64,000 bases of DNA from positions 211,001 to 275,000 of the forward strand of contig NZ_JACFXV010000063.1 of assembly GCF_014050225.1 (NCBI RefSeq), in the 5' to 3' direction. Positions within the stretch are counted from its first letter, which is position 1. Every line of letters starts with the position of its first letter. This stretch comes from Stappia albiluteola. GTDB lineage: Bacteria > Pseudomonadota > Alphaproteobacteria > Rhizobiales > Stappiaceae. The position numbers and the translations under genes were made by a program. The notes beneath the pieces are model-generated. The model ran no database searches. It worked only from the letters and a program-made list of their open reading frames with translations, and had not been told where the DNA came from. Of the stretch, positions 35,629-48,204 are shown piece by piece.

Positions 35629-37899
35629 GTGATGCGGAGCAGCCTCGCCGGGCCACGTGTGTTGTTGCGGCGCCTGCGCGAAGTCATGGCGGAGCCGATC
35701 AACGCTCAGGAACGGCTGGACAAGATCGTCGTCCTGATCGCAGCGAACGTCGTTGCGGAAGTCTGCTCCGTCTATATCCTGCGGGCGGACGGTGTCCTGG
35801 AACTCTACTCCACCGAGGGTCTCAATCGCGACGCCGTCCACAAGACGAGCCTGCGCGTTGGCGAGGGCCTTGTCGGCCTGATCGCCGCGGATGCGCGCCC
35901 GTTGAACCTGCCGAACGCCCAGGCGCATCCCGCCTTCGCCTATCGCCCCGAAACGGGCGAGGAAGTCTACAATTCCTTCCTCGGCGTGCCGATCCTGCGG
36001 GCCGGACGCACGCTCGGCGTGCTCGTCGTCCAGAACAAGTCGCACCGCACCTATTTCGAAGACGAGGTGGAGGCGCTGCAGACCACCGCGATGGTGATCG
36101 CGGAAATGGTCGCGGCCGGCGAACTGGAAACGATCGTCCAGCAGGGCACGAAACTCGACCTCACGCGCCCGATGCAGTTCAAGGGCGTGCCGCTGGCCGA
36201 AGGCGTCGGCCTTGGCCATGTGGTGCTGCACGAACCGCGCGTTGTGGTCACCAACCTGATCGCGGAAGACAGCGAACGGGAGCTTCGCCGTCTTGAAAAC
36301 GCAATCAACCGCCTGCGTATCTCGCTCGACGATCTGCTGAGCAATGGCGATCTCGGCGCGCATGGCGAGCACCGCGAGGTGCTGGAAGCCTTCCGCATGT
36401 TCGCCCATGATCGCGGCTGGATCCGCAAGATCGAGGAGGCGATCAAGAACGGGCTCACCGCAGAGGCGGCGGTCGAGAAGGTTCAGTCCGACACGCGCGC
36501 GCGAATGATGCGCCAGACCGACCCGTACCTTCGCGAGAGGCTGCACGATCTCGACGATCTGGCCAATCGCCTGATCCGCGAACTGATGGGGCGGCCGCAC
36601 GGTCCCATCTCCGAGAGCCTGCCGAAGGATGCGATCATCGTTGCCCGCAACATGGGCGCGGCCGAATTGCTCGACTACGGTCGTGACCGGATTCGCGGCG
36701 TGGTGCTGGAAGAAGGCGGGCCGACGAGCCATGTGACGATCGTGGCACGCGCACTCGGCATCGCGACCGTGGGCCAGGTGCTGGATATCGTCAGCCTCGC
36801 GGAGTCGGGCGATGCCATCATCGTCGACGGCGAAAGCGGCCAGGTGCAGTTGCGCCCTCCGAGCGATGTCGAGCATGCCTATGCCGAGAAGGTCCGTTTC
36901 CGTGCCAGGCGTCAGGCGCAGTACCGGCGGCTGCGCAACAAGCCGTCCGTGTCGCGGGATGGCGTGGAAGTCTCGCTGCAGCTGAATGCGGGCCTTCTGA
37001 TCGACCTGCCTGCCATGGCGGAATCGGGTGCACGCGGCATCGGCCTGTTCCGCACCGAACTGCAGTTCATGGTCGCGTCGTCCTTCCCGCGCATGAGCGA
37101 GCAAAAAGCGCTTTATGCCAAGGTGCTGGATACGGCGGATGGCAAGCCGGTTACCTTCCGCACGCTCGATATCGGTGGCGACAAGGTGCTTCCCTATCTG
37201 CGCTCCATCCAGGAGGAGAATCCGGCGATGGGCTGGCGCGCGATCCGCTTTGGCGTCGATCGGCCGGCGATCCTGCGTACCCAGATCCGGGCGTTGCTGC
37301 ACGCCGCCGCGGGGCGCGAACTCAAGATGATGTTCCCCATGGTGGCGGACGTCTCGGAATTCGTGCAGGCAAAGGGAATGGTGGAGCGTGAATTGCGCCA
37401 CCTGCGCCGGCACGGCCACCCGGTGCCGGAGCAGTTACGACTGGGGGTGATGCTGGAGGTGCCTTCCCTCCTCTTTCAACTCGATGAACTTTTCGGTCAG
37501 GTCGATTTCGTCTCGATCGGCTCCAACGATCTCTTCCAGTTCTTCTTTGCGGCCGACAGGGGCAACACGCGCGTTGCCAATCGCTTCGACACGATGAACC
37601 CCAGCTTCCTGAGGGCGCTTCATCGCATTTCTTCGAGGGCCAAGGCCGCCGGTGTCCCGATCACCCTTTGCGGCGAACTTGCGGGCAGGCCGCTTGAAGC
37701 CATGGCGCTGATTGCGCTCGGCTATCGCGATCTGTCGATGTCGGCCTCCTCGCTCGGGCCGGTCAAGGCGATGGTCCGGTCCGTCGACGTCGGACGGCTG
37801 ACTGCGCGCTTCCTGCCGAAACTGGAGGCGGGAGCCGACCGGATCGACCTGCGCCAGGTTCTTGCCGAGTTTGCGGGCGAGCAGGATATCGCAATCTAG
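35629..37899 (+). CDS. ptsP: PTS-Ntr enzyme I (PEP-protein phosphotransferase, GAF-containing)
   Basis: EI-Ntr is the first kinase of the nitrogen-related phosphotransferase relay. It takes phosphate from PEP and passes it to NPr and EIIA-Ntr. An N-terminal GAF domain (about residues 20-170) is the site of amino-acid or nitrogen sensing. The HPr-binding helical part and the swivel domain with active His in GGPTSHVTIVARALG (about residue 367-368) follow. A PEP-binding TIM barrel completes it (GIGLFRTELQFM, IGSNDLFQFFFAADRGN, LCGELAG). GTG 35629 and ATG 35632 are adjacent. The AAGGA site spacing (8 bases) slightly favours GTG. prfA follows after 91 bases. Confidence 0.95.
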   Translation: MMRSSLAGPRVLLRRLREVMAEPINAQERLDKIVVLIAANVVAEVCSVYILRADGVLELYSTEGLNRDAVHKTSLRVGEGLVGLIAADARPLNLPNAQAHPAFAYRPETGEEVYNSFLGVPILRAGRTLGVLVVQNKSHRTYFEDEVEALQTTAMVIAEMVAAGELETIVQQGTKLDLTRPMQFKGVPLAEGVGLGHVVLHEPRVVVTNLIAEDSERELRRLENAINRLRISLDDLLSNGDLGAHGEHREVLEAFRMFAHDRGWIRKIEEAIKNGLTAEAAVEKVQSDTRARMMRQTDPYLRERLHDLDDLANRLIRELMGRPHGPISESLPKDAIIVARNMGAAELLDYGRDRIRGVVLEEGGPTSHVTIVARALGIATVGQVLDIVSLAESGDAIIVDGESGQVQLRPPSDVEHAYAEKVRFRARRQAQYRRLRNKPSVSRDGVEVSLQLNAGLLIDLPAMAESGARGIGLFRTELQFMVASSFPRMSEQKALYAKVLDTADGKPVTFRTLDIGGDKVLPYLRSIQEENPAMGWRAIRFGVDRPAILRTQIRALLHAAAGRELKMMFPMVADVSEFVQAKGMVERELRHLRRHGHPVPEQLRLGVMLEVPSLLFQLDELFGQVDFVSIGSNDLFQFFFAADRGNTRVANRFDTMNPSFLRALHRISSRAKAAGVPITLCGELAGRPLEAMALIALGYRDLSMSASSLGPVKAMVRSVDVGRLTARFLPKLEAGADRIDLRQVLAEFAGEQDIAI

Positions 37900-37990
37900 A
37901 TATAGCGGTGGAGAAAGGGCGTTCCCGGCTGGCAGGCCGGACGGCGCGACTTCCCCCTGTCATTTCGCTTCTTGATGGAGATGTCGCCAG

Positions 37991-39064
37991 ATGATCTCGG
38001 CGAACAAACTCGATGGCCTGCTCAACCGTTTCGCGGAAATCGAGCACCATATGACGCAAAATCCTGATCCGGATACCTATATCCGGCTCTCGCGCGATTA
38101 TGCGGAGCTGGAGCCTCTGGTTTCCAGGGTAAAGGCGCTGAAGGCGGCGGAGGAAAACCTCGCCGGCATCGAGGCGATGATCGCCGATCCGGTGGTCGAG
38201 CCCGATATGCGCGAGCTTGCCGAAGCGGAACGGGAGGAAGCAGAGGCCGATGTCGAGCGGCTGACACAGGAGGTCAAGATCGGCCTTCTGCCGAAGGACA
38301 AGGCCGATACACACGATGTCATCCTGGAAGTCCGCGCCGGGACGGGGGGTGACGAAGCTGCTCTCTTCGCCGGCGATCTCTTCCGGATGTACCAGCGCTA
38401 TGCCGCGTTGAAAGGCTGGAAAGTTGAAGTGCTTTCGGCAAGCGAGGGCGAGGTCGGCGGCTTCAAGGAAGTGATCGCCTCGGTTTCCGGTGACCGTGTC
38501 TTTTCCAGGCTCAAGTTCGAATCGGGCGTGCACCGGGTACAGCGCGTGCCGGAAACGGAATCCGGAGGCCGCATTCACACGTCGGCGGCGACAGTGGCGG
38601 TGCTGCCGCAGGCGGAGGATGTCGATATCGAGGTCAACGACAGCGATCTGAGGATAGATACGTTCCGGGCATCCGGCGCGGGCGGTCAGCACGTGAACAC
38701 GACCGATTCGGCCGTGCGAATAACTCACCTGCCGACGGGGATCGTCGTCGCGGTGCAGGACGAGCGTTCGCAGCACAAGAACCGCGCCAAGGCGATGCAG
38801 TTGCTGCGGGCGAAAATCTATGATGTCGAGCGGGAGCGGGCGGCATCCGAGCGAACGGAGGCGAGGCGCCTGCAGGTCGGCTCCGGCGACCGGTCCGAGC
38901 GCATCCGCACCTACAACTTCCCGCAGGGGCGGGTGACCGACCACCGCATCGGCCTCACCCTCTACAAGCTGGAGCAGGTGATTGCAGGCGAAGCACTCGA
39001 CGAGGTCGTCGAGGCGCTGACGCTCGATCACCAGGCGAAGCTTCTGGCGGCGGAGGGGCTTTGA
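37991..39064 (+). CDS. prfA: Peptide chain release factor 1
   Basis: RF1 ends translation at UAA and UAG. The 357-residue protein has the GGQ motif at residues 231-233 in [16 protein letters not shown]. The glutamine there is methylated by PrmC, encoded immediately downstream. The codon-recognition domain lies at about 110-220. The stop codon overlaps the first codon of prmC by 3 bases (TTGA), so the modifying enzyme is translationally coupled to its substrate. Confidence 0.97.
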   Translation: MISANKLDGLLNRFAEIEHHMTQNPDPDTYIRLSRDYAELEPLVSRVKALKAAEENLAGIEAMIADPVVEPDMRELAEAEREEAEADVERLTQEVKIGLLPKDKADTHDVILEVRAGTGGDEAALFAGDLFRMYQRYAALKGWKVEVLSASEGEVGGFKEVIASVSGDRVFSRLKFESGVHRVQRVPETESGGRIHTSAATVAVLPQAEDVDIEVNDSDLRIDTFRASGAGGQHVNTTDSAVRITHLPTGIVVAVQDERSQHKNRAKAMQLLRAKIYDVERERAASERTEARRLQVGSGDRSERIRTYNFPQGRVTDHRIGLTLYKLEQVIAGEALDEVVEALTLDHQAKLLAAEGL

Positions 39065-39951
39065 CGGCGCCGGCCCCCCTGCCGGATTTCGATGCGGGCT
39101 GCCGCACGCTCGGCGGGCTGTACCGTTTCGTGCGCAAGGTCTTCCGGGACGCGGGGATGGATACGGCGGACCTCGACGCCAGAGTGATCATCGCTGTCGC
39201 TTTCGGTCTCGCTCCGTCGCATGTGGTCCTTCACCCGGATGAACCTGTCGATGCCGGCATGCTGGCGCGGTTGACGCCGCTTCTGGAGCGAAGATTGTCC
39301 GGCACGCCGGTCGGGCGGATCGTCGGCGAACGGGAGTTCTGGGGCCTTGCCTTCACGCTTTCGCCGGAAACCCTCGAACCGCGGCCGGATACGGAGACGC
39401 TGGTCGAGCAGGTCCTGGCCCGGCTGCCGGATCGCAATCGCCCCTGGCGCTTCGCCGATATCGGTACCGGGACCGGGGCGATCGCGGTGAGCCTCCTGCA
39501 TGAATTGCCGAATGCCGTCGCGATCGCGACCGACCTGTCGGAGGAAGCCTTGCGGACGGCGCGGGGCAACGCCCGCCGGCATGGCGTCGCCGAGCGGTTT
39601 TTTCCGATACGCTGCGATTTTACGGCCGCGCTGGGGCCTGAGTTTGATTTCCTTGTCAGCAATCCGCCCTATATACCGTCTGGAGACGTGGGGCGGCTGG
39701 CACCGGAGGTGCGGCTCCATGATCCCCGGCTGGCGCTCGATGGCGGGCGCGACGGTATGGAAGCCTATCGGGTGATCGTGAGCGAATCGGTTCGAATCCT
39801 GCGGCCGGGCGGGGGCGTGTTTTTCGAGATCGGATACGAGCAGGCAGCCGCGCTGAAGGCGTTGCTGACGTCGCGCGGATTTGCGGATATCGCGGTTTAT
39901 CGAGATCTCGGTGGAAGAGACCGTGTCGTTTGCGCAACCCTTGCCAACTGA
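39061..39951 (+). CDS. prmC: Release-factor glutamine methyltransferase
   Basis: PrmC (HemK) methylates the GGQ glutamine of RF1 and RF2. The 296-residue protein has an N-terminal helical bundle with GREFWG(L) before the catalytic domain, SAM-binding [14 protein letters not shown], and the catalytic NPPY starting at Asn201. The start is TTG at 39061 inside the prfA stop codon (TTGA overlap). There is no better downstream codon without losing conserved sequence. Confidence 0.95.
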   Translation: MTAPAPLPDFDAGCRTLGGLYRFVRKVFRDAGMDTADLDARVIIAVAFGLAPSHVVLHPDEPVDAGMLARLTPLLERRLSGTPVGRIVGEREFWGLAFTLSPETLEPRPDTETLVEQVLARLPDRNRPWRFADIGTGTGAIAVSLLHELPNAVAIATDLSEEALRTARGNARRHGVAERFFPIRCDFTAALGPEFDFLVSNPPYIPSGDVGRLAPEVRLHDPRLALDGGRDGMEAYRVIVSESVRILRPGGGVFFEIGYEQAAALKALLTSRGFADIAVYRDLGGRDRVVCATLAN

Positions 39952-40413
39952 TTTGCCGCTAAAGGCCGAAGAAAAAAAAGACGCTTGGAAAAGCGCGCGG
40001 AACCGGCTAGTTTCGACCCTGTCGATACCCCATGAGGGTGATCGAATTCTCCGGGGTTAGAGTTGAGATCGGGTTCAGGGGCGGCATGCTCCTGCCAGGG
40101 GTTGCGGCTACGATGCCGTGGCCGTGCGATCGCAAGCCAATCGGAGTTCCGGGTCGAATACGGCGCTCCATGGTGTTTTTCTGTGGCATCGGTCTGTTGC
40201 GATTGAACGACTGATCCTTTGGATGCGATATCCCTCTGGATATCATCGCATCCGGGTATGCCGCCGCATTGTCCGTTTCGGGCAGAGCGGCGGAAAGACT
40301 GTACTTGTGCGGACATTTGAACCTGCACGGTATGTGCGGACGGCCCTCCAGGAGGTGCCGTTTACCAGGCCGGCCTGCAAAGGTGGCCGCCGTTCGTGAG
40401 AGATAACGGCAGA
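39952..40413. other. 462-base leader region of the DUF4167 gene
   Basis: This gap has no gene I can support. It holds a strong imperfect hairpin at 40217-40252 and short direct repeats of GTGCGGAC near 40307 and 40334. A minus-strand open frame crosses it but has poor codon bias and no ribosome site. A structured leader or a small RNA is possible. I cannot match it to tmRNA, 6S, SRP or RNase P RNA. Confidence 0.5.
40217..40252 (+). other. Long imperfect stem-loop upstream of the DUF4167 gene
   Basis: GGATGCGATATCC pairs with GGATATC-ATC-GCATCC, giving 13 base pairs interrupted by a 3-base bulge, with a CTCT loop. No T-run follows, so it is not a standard terminator. It could be an RNA stability element or part of an uncharacterised structured RNA. 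Confidence 0.55.
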
Positions 40414-41295
40414 ATGAGACCAGGAAATCAGAACAAGCAGCGCATGCGGGGACGTGGTGGTGGCCGCAAGGGCCCGAATCCGCTGACCCGGACCTTCGAA
40501 TCCAACGGTCCCGACGTGAAGATCCGCGGCACTGCCCTTCACATCGCCGAGAAATATCAGCAGCTTGCCCGTGACGCGCAGGCTTCCGGCGACCGGGTGA
40601 TGTCCGAGAACTACTATCAGCATGCCGAGCACTACCTGCGTATCGTTGCGGCGGCACAGGGACAGACTCAGCCGTCGACGTCGCTCCAGCGCTTCGAAGA
40701 GGCGGAGGACGAGGGCGAGTTCCAGGAAGAGCGCCGCGAGAGCTATCATCGCGAAAGCCAGCGGGAAGGCCACCGCGAGGGACATCGTGAAGGCCATCGC
40801 GAAGGCCACCGGGAGCAGCGCGAGGGGCAGGCGCCCCGCAGCTTCATTCCCGTCGATGCGCCGCAGCCCTTCGTCGACCACAATCCCGGCGTGAACATCA
40901 AGGCGGGCGATACCGGCCGCAGCGGCCATGCCAACGGCTCCTACGGTGCGCAGCAGCACGCCGAGGAAGGCAGCGACGAAACGCAGTCGGACGAGTCGGA
41001 GGATACAAATCCGCGCCGTCGCATGCGGGGCACTCGCGGCCGGGGCGGCATGCGCGGCCGTGGCGAGATACAGCAGGAAGGCCCGGAAGGCCGGAGCCGC
41101 GCCGCTGAGGCCGAAGCTCCTGCGCGGGAAGCAGTTGCCCCCAGGGACGCTGCAAGCGACGAGGGCGACAGCGGGCCGGAAGCCGGCGGCGAGACGGCGG
41201 AACGCAAGCCGCGCGCCCGCCGGACGACGACCCGCTCCCGCACGGCCAAGAAGGCCGATGCCGACAGCGAGAGCCCGGCGGCGACGGAAGCCTGA
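40414..41295 (+). CDS. DUF4167 protein with RGG-like and GHRE repeats
   Basis: This is a 293-residue, very polar protein. The N-terminal half is the DUF4167 domain: RMRGRGGGRKGPNPLTRTFE, then VKIRGTALHIAEKYQQLARDA and VMSENYYQHAEHYLRIV. It contains four perfect GHRE units encoded at 40768-40815. The C-terminal half is low complexity with RMRGTRGRGGMRGRG and an Arg/Ala/Thr-rich tail. RGG-like clusters suggest nucleic-acid binding, but no function is established. I take ATG 40414 as the start; a GTG six codons earlier is possible. A strong terminator follows. Confidence 0.88.
   Translation: MRPGNQNKQRMRGRGGGRKGPNPLTRTFESNGPDVKIRGTALHIAEKYQQLARDAQASGDRVMSENYYQHAEHYLRIVAAAQGQTQPSTSLQRFEEAEDEGEFQEERRESYHRESQREGHREGHREGHREGHREQREGQAPRSFIPVDAPQPFVDHNPGVNIKAGDTGRSGHANGSYGAQQHAEEGSDETQSDESEDTNPRRRMRGTRGRGGMRGRGEIQQEGPEGRSRAAEAEAPAREAVAPRDAASDEGDSGPEAGGETAERKPRARRTTTRSRTAKKADADSESPAATEA
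40768..40815 (+). repeat. Four 12-bp tandem units encoding GHRE
   Basis: Four consecutive codon quartets of the form GGN-CAY-CGN-GAR encode Gly-His-Arg-Glu. The copies differ only at third codon positions, so the protein repeat is exact while the DNA has drifted. Related SQRE, QREG and YHRE units flank it, so the array extends imperfectly. Confidence 0.9.
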
Positions 41296-41328
41296 GTTTT
41301 CGAACTTCGGGCAGACTTGAAGATCTGG

Positions 41329-41361
41329 AAAGGCGCAGGCGCAGGCCTGCGCCTTTTTCTT
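41329..41361 (+). terminator. Rho-independent terminator after the DUF4167 gene
   Basis: A 12-bp stem AAAGGCGCAGGC/GCCTGCGCCTTT with loop GCAG is followed by TTTTTCTTTT. It begins 34 bases after the stop codon. Confidence 0.92.
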
Positions 41362-41430
41362 TTGGTTCGCTGCGAGGTGAGGATGCCGGACAGCGCAGGA
41401 TGAATGGATGCGCATTCGCGCGGAAGATAT

Positions 41431-41485
41431 CTGGATCCCGGCTCTCATGATGCGCTAACGCGCACACGGGCCGGGATGACGGCGG
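41431..41485. repeat. REP-like palindromic element, copy A
   Basis: CTGGATCCCGGC at the left pairs through ATCCCGGC (41435-41442) with GCCGGGAT (41470-41477), followed by GACGGCGG. An inner stem TGCGC/GCGCA is nested between. The form CTGGAT...ATGACGG is typical of dispersed intergenic palindromes in Hyphomicrobiales. A related copy in opposite orientation lies at 58636-58690. Confidence 0.55.
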
Positions 41486-41503
41486 AACCGGGAATACAGG
41501 CCC

Positions 41504-44290
<2,787 letters not shown>

Positions 44291-44593
44291 GAGGCGGTCC
44301 TTCCTTTGCTGGCCCGAGAACTGGACCTGGGCGGATTTGCGCCGAGGATAGCCCGTTTTCGCGGCCCTGGGATTTCTGACTGCGGTCGCGTCGTCGGCAA
44401 CTGGCCGTATTACCGCCGCATTGGGTGGCGACACCGGGGCCGATCGCGAGAACACCTCCCTCACCCAAAGATGAGGACGACCGAGAGATAAGAGGGGGTC
44501 TACAGGTTGTCAACGCTGCCTGTTTTGCGCAACTCTCTCGCGCCGCCGCGCCGCAACCGGACGCGATCGACGAAGTTTACCAGAGGACATCCC
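44291..44593. other. Divergent promoter region between secA and the parvulin gene
   Basis: 303 bases with no gene. Presumed promoters for both neighbours lie here. I see no distinctive operator or riboswitch. Both genes have acceptable ribosome sites at the edges. Confidence 0.5.
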
Positions 44594-45502
44594 ATGATCC
44601 AGCTTTCCTTCGCGGCCAAGTCCCGCGCGCGCGCCACCGGCACCCTCGCCGCCGCTCTCGTAGCGGCCGCCACGCTCAGCGCCTCCCTCTCATCCGTTTA
44701 CGCCCAGGAAGCCGGCGATGTCGTGGCGCGCGTCGGCGACAGCGAAGTGACGGAGGCCGATCTCGCCTTCGCATCGCAGGACTTCGCCACCCAGCTCCAG
44801 CAGTTGCCGCCGACCCAGTGGCGCGGCGTGCTGACGGACATCGTGGTTGACATGGAAGTGATGGCGAATGCGGCGAAAGCCGCCGGCATCGACAAGGAGG
44901 AAGACTTCCAGCGCCAGCTGGATTTTCTGAAGCTGCGAGCCCTGCGCAACGCCTATCTGGTACGCGAGGTGGAGAACAAGGTCACGGATGCCGACGTGAA
45001 GGCTGCCTATGACCAGGAGTTCGAGAACTACAGCGGCGAGGACGAGATTTCCGCCAGCCACATTCTTCTGAAGACCAAGGAAGAAGCGGAAGCCGCCATC
45101 AAGGAGCTGGAGGGCGGCAAGGACTTCGCCGAACTGGCGAAGGAGAAGTCCACCGGCCCCTCGGGCCCGAACGGCGGCTCGCTCGGCTATTTCACCCGCG
45201 GGCAGATGGTAAAGCCTTTCGAGGACGCGGCTTTCGAGCTGGAGGTCGGCGCCATCACCAAGCAGCCGGTCGAGACCCAGTTCGGCTGGCACGTGATCAA
45301 GGTGGAAGACAAACGCACGCAGCCGGCGCCTGAGCTTCCCGCCGTTTCCGAGCGTATCCGCCAGGACCTGCTGCGCAACCGCTATGCGGAAGTGATGGAA
45401 AAGCTGAAGGCGGAGACCAAGATCGAAATCCTGGAGCCGGCGGCGGAAGAACAGCCGCAGGACGGCTCCGAGGGCGGTGCACAGGAAACGCCGAAAAACT
45501 GA
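44594..45502 (+). CDS. Periplasmic parvulin-type peptidyl-prolyl isomerase
   Basis: This 302-residue exported foldase starts with a signal peptide (hydrophobic core TLAAALVAAATLSASLSSVYA, cleavage before QEAGD). A SurA/PrsA-like helical chaperone region follows at about 40-155. The parvulin domain comes next: EISASHILLKTKEEAEAAI, FAELAKEKSTGPSGPNGGSLGYF and FGWHVIKVEDKR. An acidic Glu/Gln-rich tail ends it. It should act on outer-membrane or periplasmic proteins exported by SecA, which it diverges from. A terminator follows before argJ. Confidence 0.93.
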   Translation: MIQLSFAAKSRARATGTLAAALVAAATLSASLSSVYAQEAGDVVARVGDSEVTEADLAFASQDFATQLQQLPPTQWRGVLTDIVVDMEVMANAAKAAGIDKEEDFQRQLDFLKLRALRNAYLVREVENKVTDADVKAAYDQEFENYSGEDEISASHILLKTKEEAEAAIKELEGGKDFAELAKEKSTGPSGPNGGSLGYFTRGQMVKPFEDAAFELEVGAITKQPVETQFGWHVIKVEDKRTQPAPELPAVSERIRQDLLRNRYAEVMEKLKAETKIEILEPAAEEQPQDGSEGGAQETPKN

Positions 45503-45543
45503 TTTTCGCTTTTTCCGATGACGAAGAACTTGGTGTAGAAAGA

Positions 45544-45570
45544 GCCGCCCCGAAATCCGGGGCGGCTTCC
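45544..45570 (+). terminator. Hairpin terminator after the parvulin gene
   Basis: A 9-bp stem GCCGCCCCG/CGGGGCGGC with a 5-base loop is followed by a short TTCCTGTT tail, a weak T-run. It starts 42 bases after the stop codon. Confidence 0.7.
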
Positions 45571-45637
45571 TGTTATCCGGGTTCGCCTTTTGCGGAGCCG
45601 CCGGGAAACAGGGCCGTACAGCACGCAGGAGACTGAA

Positions 45638-46870
45638 ATGTCGGATGCCGTTTCGCCGCTCGCCCCGAAGTCCTACCCGGATGCCCCGGCAATCGACGGC
45701 GTTCGTTTCGCGACCGCATCGGCCGGCATCAAGTACAAGAACCGCACCGACGTCCTGCTCATGCTCTTCGACGACGGGGCGGAAGTCGCCGGCGTCTTTA
45801 CCCGTTCCAAATGCCCGTCCGCTCCGGTCGACTGGTGCCGCGACAATCTTGCAAGCGGCAAGGCGCGGGCGCTTCTGGTCAATTCCGGCAACGCCAATGC
45901 CTTCACCGGCAAGAAGGGGCGCGAGGCCGTCACCCTTTCCGCCGATATCGTCGCAAGAGCCGTCGGCTGCAAGCCGTCGGAGATTTACCTCGCCTCGACC
46001 GGCGTGATCGGCGAGCCGCTGCCGGCGGAGAAATTCGCCGGCGTCGTCGACGGAATGGCGGCGGATGCAGCAAGCGGTCCGTGGCTCGACGCGGCGCGCG
46101 CGATCATGACCACCGACACGTTTCCCAAAGTGGCGACCCGCAGCGTCGGGCTCGGCGATACGACCGTGACGCTGAACGGCATCGCCAAGGGCGCCGGAAT
46201 GATCGCCCCGGACATGGCGACCATGCTCTCTTTCCTCTTCACCGATGCGTCGATCGCAGCTCCCGTGCTGCAGGCACTTCTGGGAGAGGCAACGCCGGGC
46301 AGCTTCAATTCCATCACGGTCGACAGCGACACCTCGACCTCCGACACGCTGCTCTTCTTCGCTACGGGCAAGGCGGGCGGTGCGCCGGTCACCCGGGTCG
46401 ACGATCCGCGGCTTGGCGAATTCCGCGAAGCACTGGCCGACCTGACGCGGGAACTCTCGCACTGGATCGTCAAGGACGGCGAGGGCGCGCGCAAGTTCGT
46501 GGAGATCACCGTCTCAGGCGCCGAAAGCGATGCTTCCGCCAAGCGCATCGCTCTGTCGATTGCCAATTCGCCGCTGGTGAAGACGGCAATCGCCGGTGAG
46601 GACGCCAACTGGGGCCGCGTCGTCATGGCCGTCGGCAAGGCGGGCGAGCCGGCCGACCGCGACCGCCTCGCCATCTGGTTCGGTGACATCCGCGTCGCCG
46701 TCGACGGCGAGCGCGACCCGGACTATTCCGAAGAGGCGGCATCGGCGGCGATGCGCGAGGAAGAGATCCTGCTGAAGGTCGATCTCGGCCTCGGCGCGGG
46801 CAAGGCGACGGTGTGGACCTGCGACCTCACCAAGGACTATGTCGCCATCAACGGCGACTACCGCTCCTGA
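45638..46870 (+). CDS. argJ: Bifunctional ornithine acetyltransferase/N-acetylglutamate synthase
   Basis: ArgJ recycles the acetyl group from N-acetylornithine to glutamate in arginine synthesis. The 410-residue precursor self-cleaves before Thr195 in [14 protein letters not shown], producing alpha and beta chains. [10 protein letters not shown] and the final [15 protein letters not shown] are family hallmarks. ATG 45638 follows GCAGGAG. The next gene starts 16 bases after the stop codon (or overlaps it, depending on start). Confidence 0.97.
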   Translation: MSDAVSPLAPKSYPDAPAIDGVRFATASAGIKYKNRTDVLLMLFDDGAEVAGVFTRSKCPSAPVDWCRDNLASGKARALLVNSGNANAFTGKKGREAVTLSADIVARAVGCKPSEIYLASTGVIGEPLPAEKFAGVVDGMAADAASGPWLDAARAIMTTDTFPKVATRSVGLGDTTVTLNGIAKGAGMIAPDMATMLSFLFTDASIAAPVLQALLGEATPGSFNSITVDSDTSTSDTLLFFATGKAGGAPVTRVDDPRLGEFREALADLTRELSHWIVKDGEGARKFVEITVSGAESDASAKRIALSIANSPLVKTAIAGEDANWGRVVMAVGKAGEPADRDRLAIWFGDIRVAVDGERDPDYSEEAASAAMREEEILLKVDLGLGAGKATVWTCDLTKDYVAINGDYRS

Positions 46871-46886
46871 AAGCTGGACCGGCCCC

Positions 46887-47663
46887 GTGGATCTCGACCT
46901 CACCCGGCGTATCGAGGAAGCGAATTTCAACGGCTTTCCGAGCGAAAGGATCCATCTCGACGGCAGCTGGATCACCCGCATCTCGCCGGGCAACCCGGCG
47001 CGGCGGGTCAATTCGCTGAATTTCCTGGCGCGCGAGGACGACGCCTCGCTGCAGGAACGGCTCGCCCGTTCCCGCTCGCAGCTGGAAGCTGCTGGCGAGG
47101 CCTTCCACCTGCGGTGGACGCCGCTCGCGCCGCAAGCAGTTACCGATTTCTGCGACGCTGCAGGCTGGCCGGCCCATGGCCATGCCGACGTGTGGGGATT
47201 GCGCCTTGCCGACTTCCACAACCACGGCGCCCAGCAGGCTGACATCGGGATTACCGGAGAACCGCTTGAGAGCTGGCTTGCCGCCTTTGCCACGATCGGC
47301 GGGACGCGGACGGAGGCGGCGACACCGCAAGCCGTCGAACGGCTCGGCGCGTCGCTTGCCCGCATTTCCATCCCGTGCGCGCTGCTCGTGGCAAGGTCCG
47401 GGGCGGGCGAGCCGGTCGGCACGGCGATTGCGACGCTGGACCGCGACCTCATCGGCCTCTATGACGTCGCCGTCGCACCCGCGATGCGCCGCATGGGGCT
47501 TGGCCGGGCGCTCGTCGCCGCCTGCCTCTCCGTCGGTCGCGATCAAGGCTCGGCGATTGCCTGGCTGCAGGTCACCGCTGAAAACGCTGCGGCACGTGCG
47601 CTCTATCAGAGCATGGGCTTCGTGCCGCTCTACAGCTATCACTACAGAAGCCCGGTCGGCTGA
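46887..47663 (+). CDS. GNAT-family N-acetyltransferase
   Basis: This 258-residue protein has a C-terminal GNAT fold. The acetyl-CoA loop is RRMGLGRALVAACL, preceded by the strand IGLYDVAVAPAM and followed by ENAAARALYQSMGF. The N-terminal 120 residues show no catalytic motif and may be a second degenerate GNAT half. The GTG at 46887 is the likely start. ATG 46839 would overlap argJ by 32 bases. It lies between argJ and mutT in one direction. The acceptor substrate is unknown. Confidence 0.85.
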   Translation: MDLDLTRRIEEANFNGFPSERIHLDGSWITRISPGNPARRVNSLNFLAREDDASLQERLARSRSQLEAAGEAFHLRWTPLAPQAVTDFCDAAGWPAHGHADVWGLRLADFHNHGAQQADIGITGEPLESWLAAFATIGGTRTEAATPQAVERLGASLARISIPCALLVARSGAGEPVGTAIATLDRDLIGLYDVAVAPAMRRMGLGRALVAACLSVGRDQGSAIAWLQVTAENAAARALYQSMGFVPLYSYHYRSPVG

Positions 47664-47738
47664 AATCTCTTAACGGCAATCTGCAGCTATGGTTTGGAGA
47701 TCCTTTCCGGACCGTCCGAAAACGGAACGCCTCTCGAC

Positions 47739-48137
47739 ATGAAACTGCTTCTCGTCTCGGCCTGCGCCCTTCTCGATGCCGACAACCGCGTGTTGATCGC
47801 CCAACGTCCGGAGGGCAAATCGATGGCGGGACTCTGGGAATTTCCCGGCGGCAAGGTGGAAGCCGGCGAGCGGCCCGAAGATACGCTGATCCGCGAATTG
47901 CACGAGGAGCTCGGCATTACGGTAAAGAAAGAGTGCCTTGCTCCCCTGACTTTCGCGAGCCACGCTTACGAGGATTTTCATCTGCTGATGCCACTTTATG
48001 TTTGCCGACGTTGGTCAGGAACCGTGACCGGGCGGGAAGGCCAGGCGCTGAAGTGGGTGCGTGCCGCAAGGCTTCGCGACTATCCGATGCCGCCGGCAGA
48101 CGAACCGCTGATCCCCCATCTGATCGATCTCGGCTGA
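47739..48137 (+). CDS. mutT: 8-oxo-dGTP diphosphatase (MutT, Nudix)
   Basis: This 132-residue Nudix hydrolase removes oxidised guanine nucleotides from the pool. The full Nudix box is present as GGKVEAGERPEDTLIRELHEELGI, and FPGG, WEF and ALKWV fit the MutT rather than ADP-ribose type. The start is ATG 47739, at the usual MutT N-terminus. A 15-codon longer opening is less likely. It probably belongs to the argJ transcript. Confidence 0.92.
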   Translation: MKLLLVSACALLDADNRVLIAQRPEGKSMAGLWEFPGGKVEAGERPEDTLIRELHEELGITVKKECLAPLTFASHAYEDFHLLMPLYVCRRWSGTVTGREGQALKWVRAARLRDYPMPPADEPLIPHLIDLG

Positions 48138-48204
48138 AGGGCATTCCGGCAAGACCGCGTTCAAGCGCGCTTCGGGATGCATCCAATCGAGAGGCGCGAC
48201 GACG

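Noticed and set aside
35470..37419. 649-codon minus-strand frame
   Set aside because: Shadow of ptsP; no family features.
39952..40413. Possible permuted tmRNA, 6S, SRP or RNase P RNA
   Set aside because: None of their conserved sequence blocks or tag-peptide codons is visible.
40007..40657. 216-codon minus-strand frame in the DUF4167 leader
   Set aside because: Overlaps the DUF4167 start, has weak third-position GC bias in the leader and no ribosome site. The short start near 40171 was considered and also lacks support.
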